64,000 nt of DNA from Archangium violaceum (GTDB taxonomy: Bacteria; Myxococcota; Myxococcia; Myxococcales; Myxococcaceae), in the NCBI RefSeq assembly GCF_016859125.1, contig NZ_CP069338.1, positions 8,061,501 to 8,125,500 of the forward strand, given 5' to 3'. This document shows positions 16,025 to 25,138 of this stretch, in pieces (position 1 is the stretch's first letter; every line of letters begins with the position of its first letter). The notes under the pieces were generated by a model. It searched no databases and was not told the DNA's origin. It was given only the letters and a program-made list of their open reading frames with translations. The position numbers and the translations under genes were made by a program.

Positions 16025-16804
16025 CTACCCGAACTTCCCGGTGACGTAGTCCTCGGTACGCCTCTCGCGTGGGTTGGTGAAGATCTGCTCCGTGGGGCCG
16101 CATTCCACCAATTCGCCCATGTAGAAGAAAGCCGTCCGGTCGCTCACCCGGGCCGCCTGCTGCATGTTGTGGGTGACGATGGCGATGGTGTAGCGGTCCT
16201 TCAGCTCGTGGATGAGCTCCTCGATCTTCGCCGTGGCGATGGGATCCAGGGCGCTGGCGGGCTCGTCCATGAGGAGCACCTCGGGCTCCACGGCGAGGGC
16301 GCGCGCGATGCACAGGCGCTGCTGTTGGCCACCGGACAGGCCCAGGGCGCTGTCATTGAGGCGGTCCTTCACCTCGTCCCAGAGCGCCGCGCCCTTGAGC
16401 GACTTCTCCACGCGCCCGGCGATCTCCGCCTTGTCCTTCATCCCGCCCACGCGCAGGCCGTAGGCCACGTTCTCGAAGATCGTCTTGGGGAAGGGGTTGG
16501 ACTTCTGGAAGACCATGCCCACGCGGCGGCGCAAGTCCACCACGTCCACGTTGCGATCATGGATGCTGGTGCCGTCCAGCAGCACGGTGCCCTGGTGGCT
16601 GGCGCCGGGGATGAGATCGTTCATCCGGTTGAGCGAGCGCAGGAAGGTGGACTTGCCGCAGCCGGAGGGGCCGATCAGCGCCGTCACCTGGTGCTCGGGG
16701 AGGGGCAGGCTCACCGACTTCACGGCCACCTTGGGTCCGTAGAGAAGGGAGAGCTCGCGCGCTTCCATCTTGATGCGAGAGGGAGCAGCGGGGGAGAGGG
16801 ACAT
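16025..16804 (-). CDS. pstB: Phosphate ABC transporter ATP-binding protein
   Basis: A 259-residue ABC ATPase: Walker [11 protein letters not shown]-loop VFQKSNPFP (PstB-specific), signature LSGGQQQR, Walker [13 protein letters not shown] and switch His in IVTHNMQQA. It drives phosphate import through PstC-PstA. Nine bases separate it from pstA and twenty from phoU. Confidence 0.96.
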   Translation of the reverse strand: MSLSPAAPSRIKMEARELSLLYGPKVAVKSVSLPLPEHQVTALIGPSGCGKSTFLRSLNRMNDLIPGASHQGTVLLDGTSIHDRNVDVVDLRRRVGMVFQKSNPFPKTIFENVAYGLRVGGMKDKAEIAGRVEKSLKGAALWDEVKDRLNDSALGLSGGQQQRLCIARALAVEPEVLLMDEPASALDPIATAKIEELIHELKDRYTIAIVTHNMQQAARVSDRTAFFYMGELVECGPTEQIFTNPRERRTEDYVTGKFG

Positions 16805-16813
16805 GGCTCGGTG

Positions 16814-17725
16814 TCAGTGGGCCGCGGAGGCGCGCCTGCGGGTGCGGGCGCGGATGAGGACCGCGACGAGGTTGAGGGCGAAGGTGAGCGCGAGCAGCAC
16901 CAGCACCGTGGCGTACAACAGGGGGCGCGTGGCCTCCACATCCGGGGACTGGGTGGCCAGGACGTACGTGTGGTAGCCCAGGTGCATGAACTGGGAGTTC
17001 AGCTTGTCGGGCAGGTCGGGGAGGAAGTAGGCCGCGCCGGTGAAGAGGATGGGGGCCACCTCGCCCGCGCCGCGGGACACCGCCAGCACGGCCCCGGTGA
17101 GGATGCCCGGCAGCGCACCCGGCAGCACCACCCGCCCCAGCGTCTGGGACTTGGTGGCACCCAGCGCCAGGCTCGCCGTGCGGTGCTCCATGGGAACGGC
17201 GCGCAGCGCCTCCTCGGTGGAGACGATGACCACCGGCAGCGTCAACACCGCCAGGGTGAGAGAGGCCCAGAGGATGCCCGGCTGGCCCCAGTTCAGCTCC
17301 TGGTAGCCGAGCAGCCGGTCCATGCTCCCGCCCACGAAGTGGATGAAGAAGCCCAGGCCGAAGAGCCCGAAGACGATCGACGGCACGCCCGCCAGGTTGA
17401 CCACCGCGATCCGCACCGCGCGGGCCAGCAGCGAGCCCGGGGGCGCGTACTCGTGCAGGTACACCGCCGTCAGCACGCCCACCGGCATCACCGCCACCGT
17501 CATCAACAGCGTGAGCGCCGCCGTCCCGTAGAGCGCGGGGAAGATGCCGCCGCCCATCATGCCGTCGGAGGGCGGCTCGGAGAGGAAGGTCCAGGTGACA
17601 TGCCCGGCGCCGCCTCGCACCGCGTCGAAGAGGATGATGGCCAGGATGGCCACGATGAGCAACGCGGCGAAACCGGTGAGGGACGTGAGCGCTCCGCCCA
17701 TGGCCCGGCGCATGGTGTGTTTCAT
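16814..17725 (-). CDS. pstA: Phosphate ABC transporter permease PstA
   Basis: A 303-residue permease with about six transmembrane helices. The EAA-type coupling loop lies in EEALRAVPMEHRTASLALGA and continues GATKSQTLGRVVLPGALPGI. Its start overlaps the stop of pstC (ATGA, 17722-17725), so the two half-channels are translationally coupled. Confidence 0.95.
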   Translation of the reverse strand: MKHTMRRAMGGALTSLTGFAALLIVAILAIILFDAVRGGAGHVTWTFLSEPPSDGMMGGGIFPALYGTAALTLLMTVAVMPVGVLTAVYLHEYAPPGSLLARAVRIAVVNLAGVPSIVFGLFGLGFFIHFVGGSMDRLLGYQELNWGQPGILWASLTLAVLTLPVVIVSTEEALRAVPMEHRTASLALGATKSQTLGRVVLPGALPGILTGAVLAVSRGAGEVAPILFTGAAYFLPDLPDKLNSQFMHLGYHTYVLATQSPDVEATRPLLYATVLVLLALTFALNLVAVLIRARTRRRASAAH

Positions 17726-18741
17726 GCTCCCGCTCCCGACAACCGCTTGAGGACCTTCCGGGTCCAGGCGTTCGCCAGCATGTTCAGGATGAAGGTGAAG
17801 AGGAAGAGCTCCACGCCGATGAAGAACAGGAGCGAGTAGTGCGGGCTGCCGACCACCACCTCGCCCATCTCCGCGGCGATGGTGGCGGACATGGAGCGGA
17901 CCGAGTCCGTCAGGCTCGCGGAGACGATGGCCGCGTTGCCCGAGGCCATCAGGACGATCATCGTCTCACCGATGGCGCGGCCGAAGCCCAGCACGCATGC
18001 GGCGAGGATGCCCGGGGCGGCCGCCGGCAGCACCACCTTCCAGGCCGTCTCCCAGGGCGTGGCGCCCAGCGCCAGCGACGCCTCGCGGTAGCTGCGCGGC
18101 ACCGCCGTGAGCGCGTCCTCGGCCACGGTGAAGATGACGGGGACGATGGCCAGCGACAGGCCCAGGCCCGCCACCAGCGCGTTGAGCCGCGAGTCCAGGC
18201 CGAAGGTCTCCTGCATGAAACTGGCGAGCACCATCAGCGCGAAGAAGCCCAGCACCACCGAGGGGATGCCCGCCAGCAGCTCGATGGTGGGCTTGAGCAC
18301 CTCGCGCAGCTTGCGCGGGGCGAACTCGGCCGCGAACAGCGCTCCCGCCACGCCCACCGGCACCGCCACCACCATGGACACCAGCGTCGTCTTCAGCGTG
18401 CCGATGAAGAGCGGAATCATGCTCACCTTCGGCACCGAGGACACCGGCTGCCACACGAAGGCCGCCGGCCTGCCCGCGCGGACCACCTGCGGCAGGAACA
18501 TCTTGGAGAGGCTCGCCTCCTTACGGGCTTCTTCCTCCAGGAAGAGCGCCAGTGCCTCCTTGGCGACGAAGACGAGGATGAGCACCAGCGCGGCGATTCC
18601 CGTGAAGGCCATCGCCGTGATGAATCCGGCGATGACCTTCTCGCGTATCTGTCTCCGCCGGGCGACGGAGGAGAGCCGCGGCGCCACTGGTGTTGCCGTT
18701 TCCACGAGACCCTGACCCTGCATGGCTGCCTGTCTATCCAT
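17722..18741 (-). CDS. pstC: Phosphate ABC transporter permease PstC
   Basis: A 339-residue permease. A cytoplasmic N-terminus of about 35 residues is followed by a first membrane helix (ITAMAFTGIAALVLILVFVA), a periplasmic insertion (about residues 70-110) and the permease core with EAA loop AVPRSYREASLALGATPWET. It pairs with PstA. A GTGAC-type Pho box lies only 18-35 bases before the start codon, so the operon pstC-pstA-pstB-phoU appears to be directly phosphate-controlled, apart from pstS. Confidence 0.95.
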   Translation of the reverse strand: MDRQAAMQGQGLVETATPVAPRLSSVARRRQIREKVIAGFITAMAFTGIAALVLILVFVAKEALALFLEEEARKEASLSKMFLPQVVRAGRPAAFVWQPVSSVPKVSMIPLFIGTLKTTLVSMVVAVPVGVAGALFAAEFAPRKLREVLKPTIELLAGIPSVVLGFFALMVLASFMQETFGLDSRLNALVAGLGLSLAIVPVIFTVAEDALTAVPRSYREASLALGATPWETAWKVVLPAAAPGILAACVLGFGRAIGETMIVLMASGNAAIVSASLTDSVRSMSATIAAEMGEVVVGSPHYSLLFFIGVELFLFTFILNMLANAWTRKVLKRLSGAGA

Positions 18742-18758
18742 CTTGTGTCTCCGTCTCG

Positions 18759-18776
18759 TGTGACAATCTCGTGACG
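18759..18776 (-). promoter_or_regulatory. Pho box upstream of pstC
   Basis: Plus strand gtgac at 18760-18764 and 18771-18775, exactly 11 bp apart; on the coding strand GTCAC-n6-GTCAC. PhoB-type regulators bind 7-bp repeats spaced by 4 bp (11-bp period). Confidence 0.6.
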
Positions 18777-18793
18777 CGCGCGGCCCCGAGGGG

Positions 18794-19615
18794 TTACTTC
18801 ACCGGGAAGTAGCCGACCTTCGTGACCACCGCCTGTCCCTCGGGGGACAGCACGAAGTCGATGAAGGCCTTGGCGTCGCCGTCCGGCTTGTTGCGCAGGT
18901 AGAAGTACAGGTCGCGCGCGAGCGGATACTTGCCGCTCTTGATGTTCGCCTCGGTGGGGGCGATGGCCTCGTTGTCCTTCTTGACCTTCAGCTCCTTGAT
19001 GCCCTTGGCGTAGGCGGCGCCGCCGTAGCCGATGCCGTTCTTCTCCTTGGAGACCGCGTTCACCACCGCGGCGGTGCCGGGCAGGGTCTGGGCTCTGGCG
19101 GCGTAGTCCTCGCCGTCGAGCAGGTTGTCCTTCACGAACACGTAGGTGCCCGAGGAGTTCTCACGCGAGTAGACGATGATGGGCGCGTCCGGGCCGCCCA
19201 CTTCCTTCCAGTTGGTGATGTCGCCCAGGTAGATGCCCTTGAGCTGCTCCTGGGTGAGGGCGTCCAGCGGGTTCTTCTCGTTGACGTAGAAGGTGACGCC
19301 ATCCTTGGCCACGGAGATCTCCGTGGCGTCGTTCTTGAAACGCTTGCGGAGTTGGTCCCCCTCCGCCTTCTTCATGGGACGGCTGGCCATGGCGATGTCC
19401 GTGGTGCCGTTGATGAGGGCCGACAGGCCGGTGCCCGAGCCGCCGCCCGTCACCTGCAGCTTGACGTTGGGGTTCTTCTTCATGAACTCCTCGGCCCAGC
19501 GCTGGACGAGGATGACCATGGTGTCCGAGCCCTTGACGGTGACGGTGTCGGCGCGCGCCGCGCCAGGAAGGACGAGCAGCAGCACGGCGGCGAGAGAAGC
19601 GATGAACGTCTTCAT
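18794..19615 (-). CDS. pstS: Periplasmic phosphate-binding protein
   Basis: A 273-residue secreted protein with a clear signal peptide (MKTFIASLAAVLLLVLPGAARA). The phosphate-binding core has VKGSDTMVIL (Ser/Asp contacts), TGGGSGTG and YSRENSSGTYVFV, typical of the PstS-2/SphX subgroup. It delivers phosphate to PstCAB. It has its own Pho box upstream and is separated from pstC by about 50 bp. Confidence 0.93.
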   Translation of the reverse strand: MKTFIASLAAVLLLVLPGAARADTVTVKGSDTMVILVQRWAEEFMKKNPNVKLQVTGGGSGTGLSALINGTTDIAMASRPMKKAEGDQLRKRFKNDATEISVAKDGVTFYVNEKNPLDALTQEQLKGIYLGDITNWKEVGGPDAPIIVYSRENSSGTYVFVKDNLLDGEDYAARAQTLPGTAAVVNAVSKEKNGIGYGGAAYAKGIKELKVKKDNEAIAPTEANIKSGKYPLARDLYFYLRNKPDGDAKAFIDFVLSPEGQAVVTKVGYFPVK

Positions 19616-19677
19616 GGATGAAGCTCCTTGGATGTCGGGGATCTAGGGACCGTCTGTGGCCGTTTGAAGGCCGGAGC

Positions 19678-19693
19678 GTGACAAATGTGTAAC
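19678..19693 (-). promoter_or_regulatory. Pho box upstream of pstS
   Basis: gtgac at 19678-19682 and gtaac at 19689-19693, 11 bp apart, about 63 bases before the pstS start. Confidence 0.55.
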
Positions 19694-19701
19694 GGTGGCG
19701 C

Positions 19702-20391
19702 TCAGGCCATGTTCGGCTCGACGATGCGGTAGCCCACACCGCGCACCGTTTCGAGGTAGGCACGCGCGGAGCCGAGCTTGTCGCGCAGGCGCATGACGTG
19801 GGTGTCGATGGTGCGCGTCTCCAGGTTGCTGGACAGGCCCCACACCTCCTCGAGGAGCTGCTCGCGGGACTGCACGCGGCCCACGCGGGCCATCAGGTGC
19901 TCCAGCAGGCGGAACTCGAGCGCGGTGAGGGACACCTCCTTGCCTTCCACATAGAAGCGGTGGGCGGCGATGTCGAGCGTGAGGGGGCCGAGCTTGACGG
20001 GGGCGGAGTCGTCCTTGCCGGGGCTGCTGCGGCGGAGGATCGCCTTGAGCCGCAGCACGAGCTCGCGCACGCTGAAGGGTTTGGTGACGTAGTCGTCGGC
20101 GCCCACCTCGAAGCCGCGCACGCGGTCGGCCTCGTCGCCCTTCGCGGTGAGCATGACGATGAGCACGTCACGGGTGTTGGCGGCGGCACGCATCTGGCGG
20201 CAGACCTCCACACCCGACATGTCCGGCAACATCAAGTCGAGGAGGACGAGGTCCGCACGCTGCTCGCGGGAAGCGGAGAGCGCTGCCTCGCCCGTGGCGG
20301 CAACGCGGGTGGAGAAGCCGGCGGCGCGGAGATTGAAATCGATGAGCTCGGCGAGATCTCGCTCGTCATCGACGATAAGGACATGGGACAT
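19702..20391 (-). CDS. PhoB-type response regulator (orphan copy)
   Basis: A 229-residue OmpR/PhoB-family regulator. Receiver: VLIVDDERD, phospho-Asp in LVLLDLMLPD, Thr in VMLTAKGD, Lys in YVTKPFSVRE. C-terminal winged helix with LTALEFRLLEHLMAR, RTIDTHVMRLRDKLG and VRGVGYRI. Start at the ATG giving MSHVLIVDD. No kinase adjoins it; the nearest PhoR is at 23011-24375 next to a second paralogue. Three GTGAC-type boxes precede it, suggesting autoregulation. Confidence 0.85.
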   Translation of the reverse strand: MSHVLIVDDERDLAELIDFNLRAAGFSTRVAATGEAALSASREQRADLVLLDLMLPDMSGVEVCRQMRAAANTRDVLIVMLTAKGDEADRVRGFEVGADDYVTKPFSVRELVLRLKAILRRSSPGKDDSAPVKLGPLTLDIAAHRFYVEGKEVSLTALEFRLLEHLMARVGRVQSREQLLEEVWGLSSNLETRTIDTHVMRLRDKLGSARAYLETVRGVGYRIVEPNMA

Positions 20392-20429
20392 GGCGGCGGC
20401 GCACTCTGGGCCGTGCCGTTTGCGCTGTG

Positions 20430-20456
20430 GTGACGCAGCCGCGACAACTGTGTGAC
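20430..20456 (-). promoter_or_regulatory. Triple Pho box upstream of the first PhoB-type gene
   Basis: gtgac 20430-20434, gcgac 20441-20445, gtgac 20452-20456: three repeats with an exact 11-bp period, 39-65 bases before the start codon. Confidence 0.6.
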
Positions 20457-20530
20457 ATCTGTTCCCGGAGTGGAGTGCGCTGGAACGCGAGGTGGTGGTG
20501 GCCCCTCCGCGAAATGAACGGGGTCTGGCG

Positions 20531-20550
20531 TTGTCACGAAAGTGTGACAA
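20531..20550 (+). promoter_or_regulatory. Pho-box-like inverted repeat upstream of the porin gene
   Basis: ttgtcac (20531-20537), six bases, gtgacaa (20544-20550): perfect 7-bp inverted repeat, which also places gtcac/gtgac 11 bp apart. It lies about 65 bp before the porin start. Confidence 0.5.
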
Positions 20551-20613
20551 TGGGCGCGTGGCAGGAGTGTGATGGGTGGCGCGCTTTTCCCTAGTCGAGT
20601 CTTCCCAAGGATC

Positions 20614-21996
20614 ATGATTGTGACGACGCCTGCATCCGACGCCAACACCCACGTGCCGGAACACTCATCAAGCGCTCGAAAGAAGTGGGGGGGCGCGCTG
20701 TCGGCGCTCCTGCTGACCAGTGCCGCTCCCATGGTCGCCAACGCGAGCCCGACTCCCGAGGCGCAGCAGTCCGAGCCCCAGGCGGAGCAGCCCGCGGCTC
20801 CGGCGCGGAAGCCCGACGCCGACACCCCGGCGGCGAAGGTCCGCTGGCGGCCCGGCAAGGGGCTCGAGGTCAACAGCGAGGATGGCCGCTTCCGGCTGGT
20901 GACGCGCCTGCGCGGGCAGTTCCTCTACCAGGCCGATGATGAATTCGTGGAGGACGGTCCGCGTGAGTTCACGCACGGATTCCTCCTCCGCCGCGCCCGT
21001 GTCGCCTTCTCCGGCTTCATGTTCGGCGAGCACAACAAGTTCAAGATGGAGCTGGCCTTCTCGCCGCGCGACCTCGGCTTCACCGATCTCTCCGGAGATC
21101 AGAGCCCGCCCCAGACCAACCGGGACAACGTCGCGACCCTGTCGCCGCTGCTCGACCTGTACATGGAGTTCGACCACCTGCGTGACCTGACGCTCGTGGT
21201 GGGCCAGTACAAGGTCCCCTTCAACCGCCAGCGCGTCATCTCGTCGGGCAACCTCATGCTCGTCGACCGCTCCATCGTGAACAGCGAGTTCAACCTGGAT
21301 CGCGACATCGGTCTCGACCTGCGCTCCGAGGATCTCTTCGGGCTGGATCTGTTCCGCTACTACGTGGGGGCCTACATCGGAGGCGGACACAGCACCTATG
21401 CGCTCAGCGCCCCGGGGCTGATGACGCTGGCCCGTGTCGAGGTGCTCCCCCTGGGCTCGTTCGAGGACTACAGCGAGGCGGACCTGGAGCGCAGTGAGAA
21501 GCCGGGCCTGTCCATCGGCGTCGCGGCCGCGCACGTCGAGAACGCCCGGGCCACCCGGGGCATCCTCGGGCGCACGCCCCGGGATGGAGGCACGACGGAC
21601 TACAACCTGTTCACCGCGGATGCGATGTTCAAATGGCAGGGGTTCTCGGCCCAGTCGGAGTTCATCCTTCGTCAGGGCACCCGCAACCCGGGCGATGCGG
21701 TGGGCCCGGGCGGCACCCCCGTCCCCACCGAGGCCGCGCGCAACGGCTATGGCTGGTTCGTTCAGGCGGGCTACCTGCTGCCCGTCACCAACCTCGAGGT
21801 CTCGGGCCGCTACTCCATCATCCGGGCCGCGGACGACGACACCAGCCTCTCCGACGAGAACGAGGCCGGCGTGGGCCTGAGCTACTACTTCCACGGGCAC
21901 GCCTTCAAGCTGCAGGGCGACTTCTTCCGGCTCTGGGAGGACGCCTTCGAGGATGGCAACAACCAGTTCCGCGTTCAGCTCCAGACCTCGTTCTGA
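20614..21996 (+). CDS. Phosphate-selective porin, OprO/OprP family
   Basis: A 460-residue outer-membrane protein. A hydrophobic N-terminal segment (WGGALSALLLTSAAPMVANA) is a plausible signal after a long n-region, then an Ala/Pro/Glu linker, then beta-strand repeats typical of the family (RLVTRLRGQFLYQ, FLLRRARVAFSG, VVGQYKVPFNRQRVISSGN) ending in a C-terminal Phe (RVQLQTSF). OprP-type porins let phosphate or polyphosphate cross the outer membrane. ATG 20614 is preceded by AAGGATC. Divergent from the PhoB-type gene, with Pho-box-like repeats between. Confidence 0.88.
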   Translation: MIVTTPASDANTHVPEHSSSARKKWGGALSALLLTSAAPMVANASPTPEAQQSEPQAEQPAAPARKPDADTPAAKVRWRPGKGLEVNSEDGRFRLVTRLRGQFLYQADDEFVEDGPREFTHGFLLRRARVAFSGFMFGEHNKFKMELAFSPRDLGFTDLSGDQSPPQTNRDNVATLSPLLDLYMEFDHLRDLTLVVGQYKVPFNRQRVISSGNLMLVDRSIVNSEFNLDRDIGLDLRSEDLFGLDLFRYYVGAYIGGGHSTYALSAPGLMTLARVEVLPLGSFEDYSEADLERSEKPGLSIGVAAAHVENARATRGILGRTPRDGGTTDYNLFTADAMFKWQGFSAQSEFILRQGTRNPGDAVGPGGTPVPTEAARNGYGWFVQAGYLLPVTNLEVSGRYSIIRAADDDTSLSDENEAGVGLSYYFHGHAFKLQGDFFRLWEDAFEDGNNQFRVQLQTSF

Positions 21997-22020
21997 GGCG
22001 GCGCGGTGCCAGGGGCGGTG

Positions 22021-22046
22021 GGCGCGCCAGGTTCGCGTGGCGCGCC
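22021..22046. terminator. Hairpin between convergent genes
   Basis: ggcgcgcca and tggcgcgcc form a 9-bp perfect stem with an 8-base loop between the convergent porin and phosphoesterase stops; it can serve both directions. Confidence 0.45.
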
Positions 22047-22053
22047 GCCGCCG

Positions 22054-22998
22054 TCAGCCGTCCAGGTCCGTCACGGTGGAGAGCGGGGGCGGCGTCTCCT
22101 CGGAGGGCGCGGAGTGGCTCTCGTCGCCCACGGCCTGCTTGAGCAGCGGGGGGACCACCATCGGCAGCTCGAGGGGCGTGGGCGTGTGGGGGATGCCGGA
22201 GCCCGGCGGCGGGCGCAGCACCGGGCCGGGAGGTGGCAGGCCCGAGTGGCGGCGCGCGGCCTCCATCAACGCCTTGTGGTGGCGGTAGCGCGCCTCGACG
22301 AGCTTGTGGATGAGCAGGGGTCCGCCGGGCACGCGGCGCGCGGTGAGCGCCTGGGTGGCCTTGCGCACCGGGTAGCGCACGCGGCGGATCTGCACGCGCC
22401 AGCCCTTGGGCGTGAAGGTGAAGACGCCGTAGGCGGGGCGCAGGTCTCCGTCACGGGGGATGCCCGCGCTGGCCACGTCGGCGATCAGCAGCCGGCCCAC
22501 GCGGCGACGGTAGGGGAAGTGCAGGTGGCCGAAGGCACACGCAGCCGCGTCCAGGTTCTGGAAGTAGCGGCGGACGGTGTTCTCGTCCAGCGTGGGATCC
22601 AGCGAGTCCTCGAGGTTGCGCGGGTTGGCGTGGCAGACGAACAGGTCCTGCCCCCGGCGCGGCGAGTAGCGCACGGAGAAGGGCAGGGCGCCCAGCTTCT
22701 GCAGCCAGGGAGCTCCGAGCTGATCCCTCGTCCACTGCAGCAGCTCCGTCTTCCAGTGGTCGCGCTCGCGGTAGGCCCCGCCCAGGTAGTGACCGGCGAG
22801 GTAGCAGTCGGTGTTGCCCATGAGGATCGCGTCGCAGCGATCGAAGAGCAGCTCCACCGTCTCACGCGGGTGCGCGCCACGCAGGGCCAGGTCGCCGGCG
22901 GCGACGACGTAATCGGGGGCTACGCGGGCGATGTCCTCGAGGACGGCCTCGCAGGCGGGGAGGTTCCCGTGAATGTCGGCGAGGATGGCGACCCGCAT
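22054..22998 (-). CDS. YfcE/MJ0936-like metallophosphoesterase
   Basis: Motifs: ILADIHGNLPA (DxH), VVAAGDLALRG (GD), LMGNTDCY (in place of GNHD), FVCHANPRN and AFGHLHFPYRR (GHxH). The one-domain calcineurin-like fold is followed by a Pro-rich C-terminal tail of about 60 residues without recognised function. The HxD variant GNTD is common in this subgroup. Lies between the porin and phoR, on the phoR strand. Confidence 0.85.
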   Translation of the reverse strand: MRVAILADIHGNLPACEAVLEDIARVAPDYVVAAGDLALRGAHPRETVELLFDRCDAILMGNTDCYLAGHYLGGAYRERDHWKTELLQWTRDQLGAPWLQKLGALPFSVRYSPRRGQDLFVCHANPRNLEDSLDPTLDENTVRRYFQNLDAAACAFGHLHFPYRRRVGRLLIADVASAGIPRDGDLRPAYGVFTFTPKGWRVQIRRVRYPVRKATQALTARRVPGGPLLIHKLVEARYRHHKALMEAARRHSGLPPPGPVLRPPPGSGIPHTPTPLELPMVVPPLLKQAVGDESHSAPSEETPPPLSTVTDLDG

Positions 22999-23010
22999 GG
23001 TCGCGCCATC

Positions 23011-24375
23011 CTAACCCGTCGCCGCCGCCGAGGGCACTGCCGCTGGAAGGAAAATCGAGAAGGTGGAGCCCTCGTTCGGCTGGCTCTCGACCCGGACATC
23101 GCCCCCCATGGCGCTCATCAGGTGCTTGACGATGGACAGGCCCAGGCCCGTCCCTCCCATGTCCCGGCTCCGGCCCTTGTCCACCCGGTAGAAGCGCTCG
23201 AAGATGCGGGCCAGGTGCTTGGGCTCGATGCCCACGCCCGTATCCCGGACGTGCACCGCGCACCGCCCGTCCTCCAGGCTGCCCGTCACCGTCACCCGCC
23301 CTCCCTCGGGCGTGTACTTCACCGCGTTGTCCAGCAGGTTGAGCAGTACCTGCTCGAGCCCTCGCTCGTCCCCTCGGCCGATCAGCCCCTGGGGAATGTT
23401 CAGTTCGACCGTAATCTTCTTGCCCTGGGCCTTGTGCCGGACCACCTCGGCCGCCCGGGTGGCGGCCACCGCCAGCGGCACGTCCGCCACCTGCAACTTC
23501 ACCTCGCGAGACTCCAGCCGGGACAGCTCGAGCAGATCCTCGACGAGCTCCGAGAGGCGCTCGGACTGGCGGTGGATGATGTCCACCATCTTGGTCGCGA
23601 CGTTGGGATCCTGGAGGGCACCGCCCTGGAGCGTCTCGGCATAGCCGCGGATGGCGGTGATGGGGGTGCGCAGCTCGTGGGAGACGTTGGCGACGAAGTC
23701 CTTGCGCACCTTCTCCAGGCGGCGCAGCTCGGTGACGTCGTGGAAGACGGCGGCGCTGCCGGGCAGATCCCTCCCCAGCGGGGTCACCCGGATGGCGAGC
23801 GTGCGAGGGAACAGGCCCTCCAGTGTCAGCTCGAGGCGGGTGGAGGCGCCCTCGCGGCAGGCGCGGGTGACGGCCTCGTTGAGCGCGTCGTTGCGCAGCA
23901 GGGCCAGGGGGCGTTGGCCGTTGATGTTCCCGAGCGTCTGCAGCATGTCGCGCAGCGCGTCGTTGTGGCGCACCACGGTGCCCTCGGCGTCGGTGATCCA
24001 CAGGCCCTCGGCCATGCCGTCCAGCACGGCGGTGAGGGTGCGCGTCTCCTGGTTGAGGCCGGCGTTGCGCGTGGAGAGCTGCTGGTGCAGCGCGTCGATG
24101 GCGCCCTGGAGGTTGACCACCTCCTCGAGCCGATCCCGCGCGTCCTCACCCGTGCCCGGCGAGGATGCGCCCTCGGTGCGGGTGCGGACCTGCCGGGCCA
24201 GCGTGAGCAGCTGCCGCTTGAGCGCGCCCCGGGCCGCCACTTGTGTCAGCGCGGAGCTGGCGAGCGTGGCGAGTGAGACGAAGAGCGCGTCCCGCTCCCA
24301 GCCCAGGAGCAGGAAGAGGATGAGCGTGGCGATCGCGGGGGCGAACAGGGGAATCAGGAAGAGGCGCGGACTCAT
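23011..24375 (-). CDS. phoR: PhoR-type sensor histidine kinase
   Basis: A 454-residue membrane kinase: two N-terminal transmembrane helices with little between (FLIPLFAPAIATLILFLLLG, then ALFVSLATLASSALTQV), a short coiled linker, a PAS domain (about 110-210), HisKA with FVANVSHELRTPITA near 228, and a HATPase with NLLDNAVKYTPEGG near 350, DTGVGIE and GTGLGLSIVKHL near 410. Absence of a periplasmic sensor fits PhoR, which senses through Pst and PhoU. The neighbouring regulator lies 19 bp upstream in the same operon. Confidence 0.9.
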   Translation of the reverse strand: MSPRLFLIPLFAPAIATLILFLLLGWERDALFVSLATLASSALTQVAARGALKRQLLTLARQVRTRTEGASSPGTGEDARDRLEEVVNLQGAIDALHQQLSTRNAGLNQETRTLTAVLDGMAEGLWITDAEGTVVRHNDALRDMLQTLGNINGQRPLALLRNDALNEAVTRACREGASTRLELTLEGLFPRTLAIRVTPLGRDLPGSAAVFHDVTELRRLEKVRKDFVANVSHELRTPITAIRGYAETLQGGALQDPNVATKMVDIIHRQSERLSELVEDLLELSRLESREVKLQVADVPLAVAATRAAEVVRHKAQGKKITVELNIPQGLIGRGDERGLEQVLLNLLDNAVKYTPEGGRVTVTGSLEDGRCAVHVRDTGVGIEPKHLARIFERFYRVDKGRSRDMGGTGLGLSIVKHLMSAMGGDVRVESQPNEGSTFSIFLPAAVPSAAATG

Positions 24376-24394
24376 GGGAAGGGAGGGCCTCGCC

Positions 24395-25075
24395 TCACGG
24401 AGGGCTGAGCTTGTAGCCCACGCCGCGGACCGTCTCGATGATGTCGCCCGCGGGGCCGAGCTTCTCGCGCAGGCGCTTGATGTGCGTGTCCACCGTGCGC
24501 GTGTGGATCTCCGCCTGGATGCCCCACACGTCCGACAGGAGCACCTCGCGCGTCTGCACGCGATCGGAGCGCTCCAGCAGGGTGCGCAGCAGGCGGAACT
24601 CCAGGGCGGTGAGCACCACCTCCTGGCCCTTCACCCGCACCTGGTGACGCGAGGTGTCCAGCTGGATGTCCCCGGCGGACAGCTGGGCCGCCGGCCCCTC
24701 CTCCGCGTCCGAGCGCCGCAGCACCGCCTTGACCCGCAGCAGCAGCTCGCGCACCGAGAAGGGCTTCACCACGTAGTCGTCCGCGCCCAGCTCCAGGCCC
24801 TGGATGCGATCGGACTCCTGGCCCTTGGCGCTCACGATGATGACCGGCACCTTGCGCAGCTCGGAGTCGCTCTTGAGCAGGCGCAGCACCTCGCTGCCCG
24901 CCAGGTCCGGCAACATCAAATCCAATAGAATGAGGTCCGGCACGTTGGCGCGTGCCCGGGCCAGACCGCTCGCACCCGTGCCAGCGGCCTCCGCCTCGAA
25001 TCCCGCCGCCCGGAGGTTGTACTCCACCAGTCCGGACAGGTCCTGCTCGTCCTCGATGATCAGGATGCGTGCCAT
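24395..25075 (-). CDS. phoB: PhoB-type response regulator paired with PhoR
   Basis: A 226-residue OmpR/PhoB regulator: ILIIEDEQD, phospho-Asp in LILLDLMLPD, Ser in VIIVSAKGQ, Lys in YVVKPFSVRE, winged helix with LTALEFRLLRTLLER, RTVDTHIKRLREKLG and VRGVGYKLS. ATG 25075 has a perfect GGAGG five bases upstream. Co-transcribed with phoR. Clearly paralogous to the regulator at 19702-20391, with Ser instead of Thr at the switch position. Three GTGAC-like boxes lie upstream. Confidence 0.9.
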   Translation of the reverse strand: MARILIIEDEQDLSGLVEYNLRAAGFEAEAAGTGASGLARARANVPDLILLDLMLPDLAGSEVLRLLKSDSELRKVPVIIVSAKGQESDRIQGLELGADDYVVKPFSVRELLLRVKAVLRRSDAEEGPAAQLSAGDIQLDTSRHQVRVKGQEVVLTALEFRLLRTLLERSDRVQTREVLLSDVWGIQAEIHTRTVDTHIKRLREKLGPAGDIIETVRGVGYKLSPP

Positions 25076-25138
25076 CGTTCCTCCGGGTTCCCCCGGTGTC
25101 TCCCACCGTGGGCGTAGCAGATTGGTCGTGGCGGGTGA

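Noticed and set aside
16025-17839. Long plus-strand frame opposite pstB-pstA
   Set aside because: His/Gly/Gln-rich shadow; pstB and pstA motifs on the minus strand are complete.
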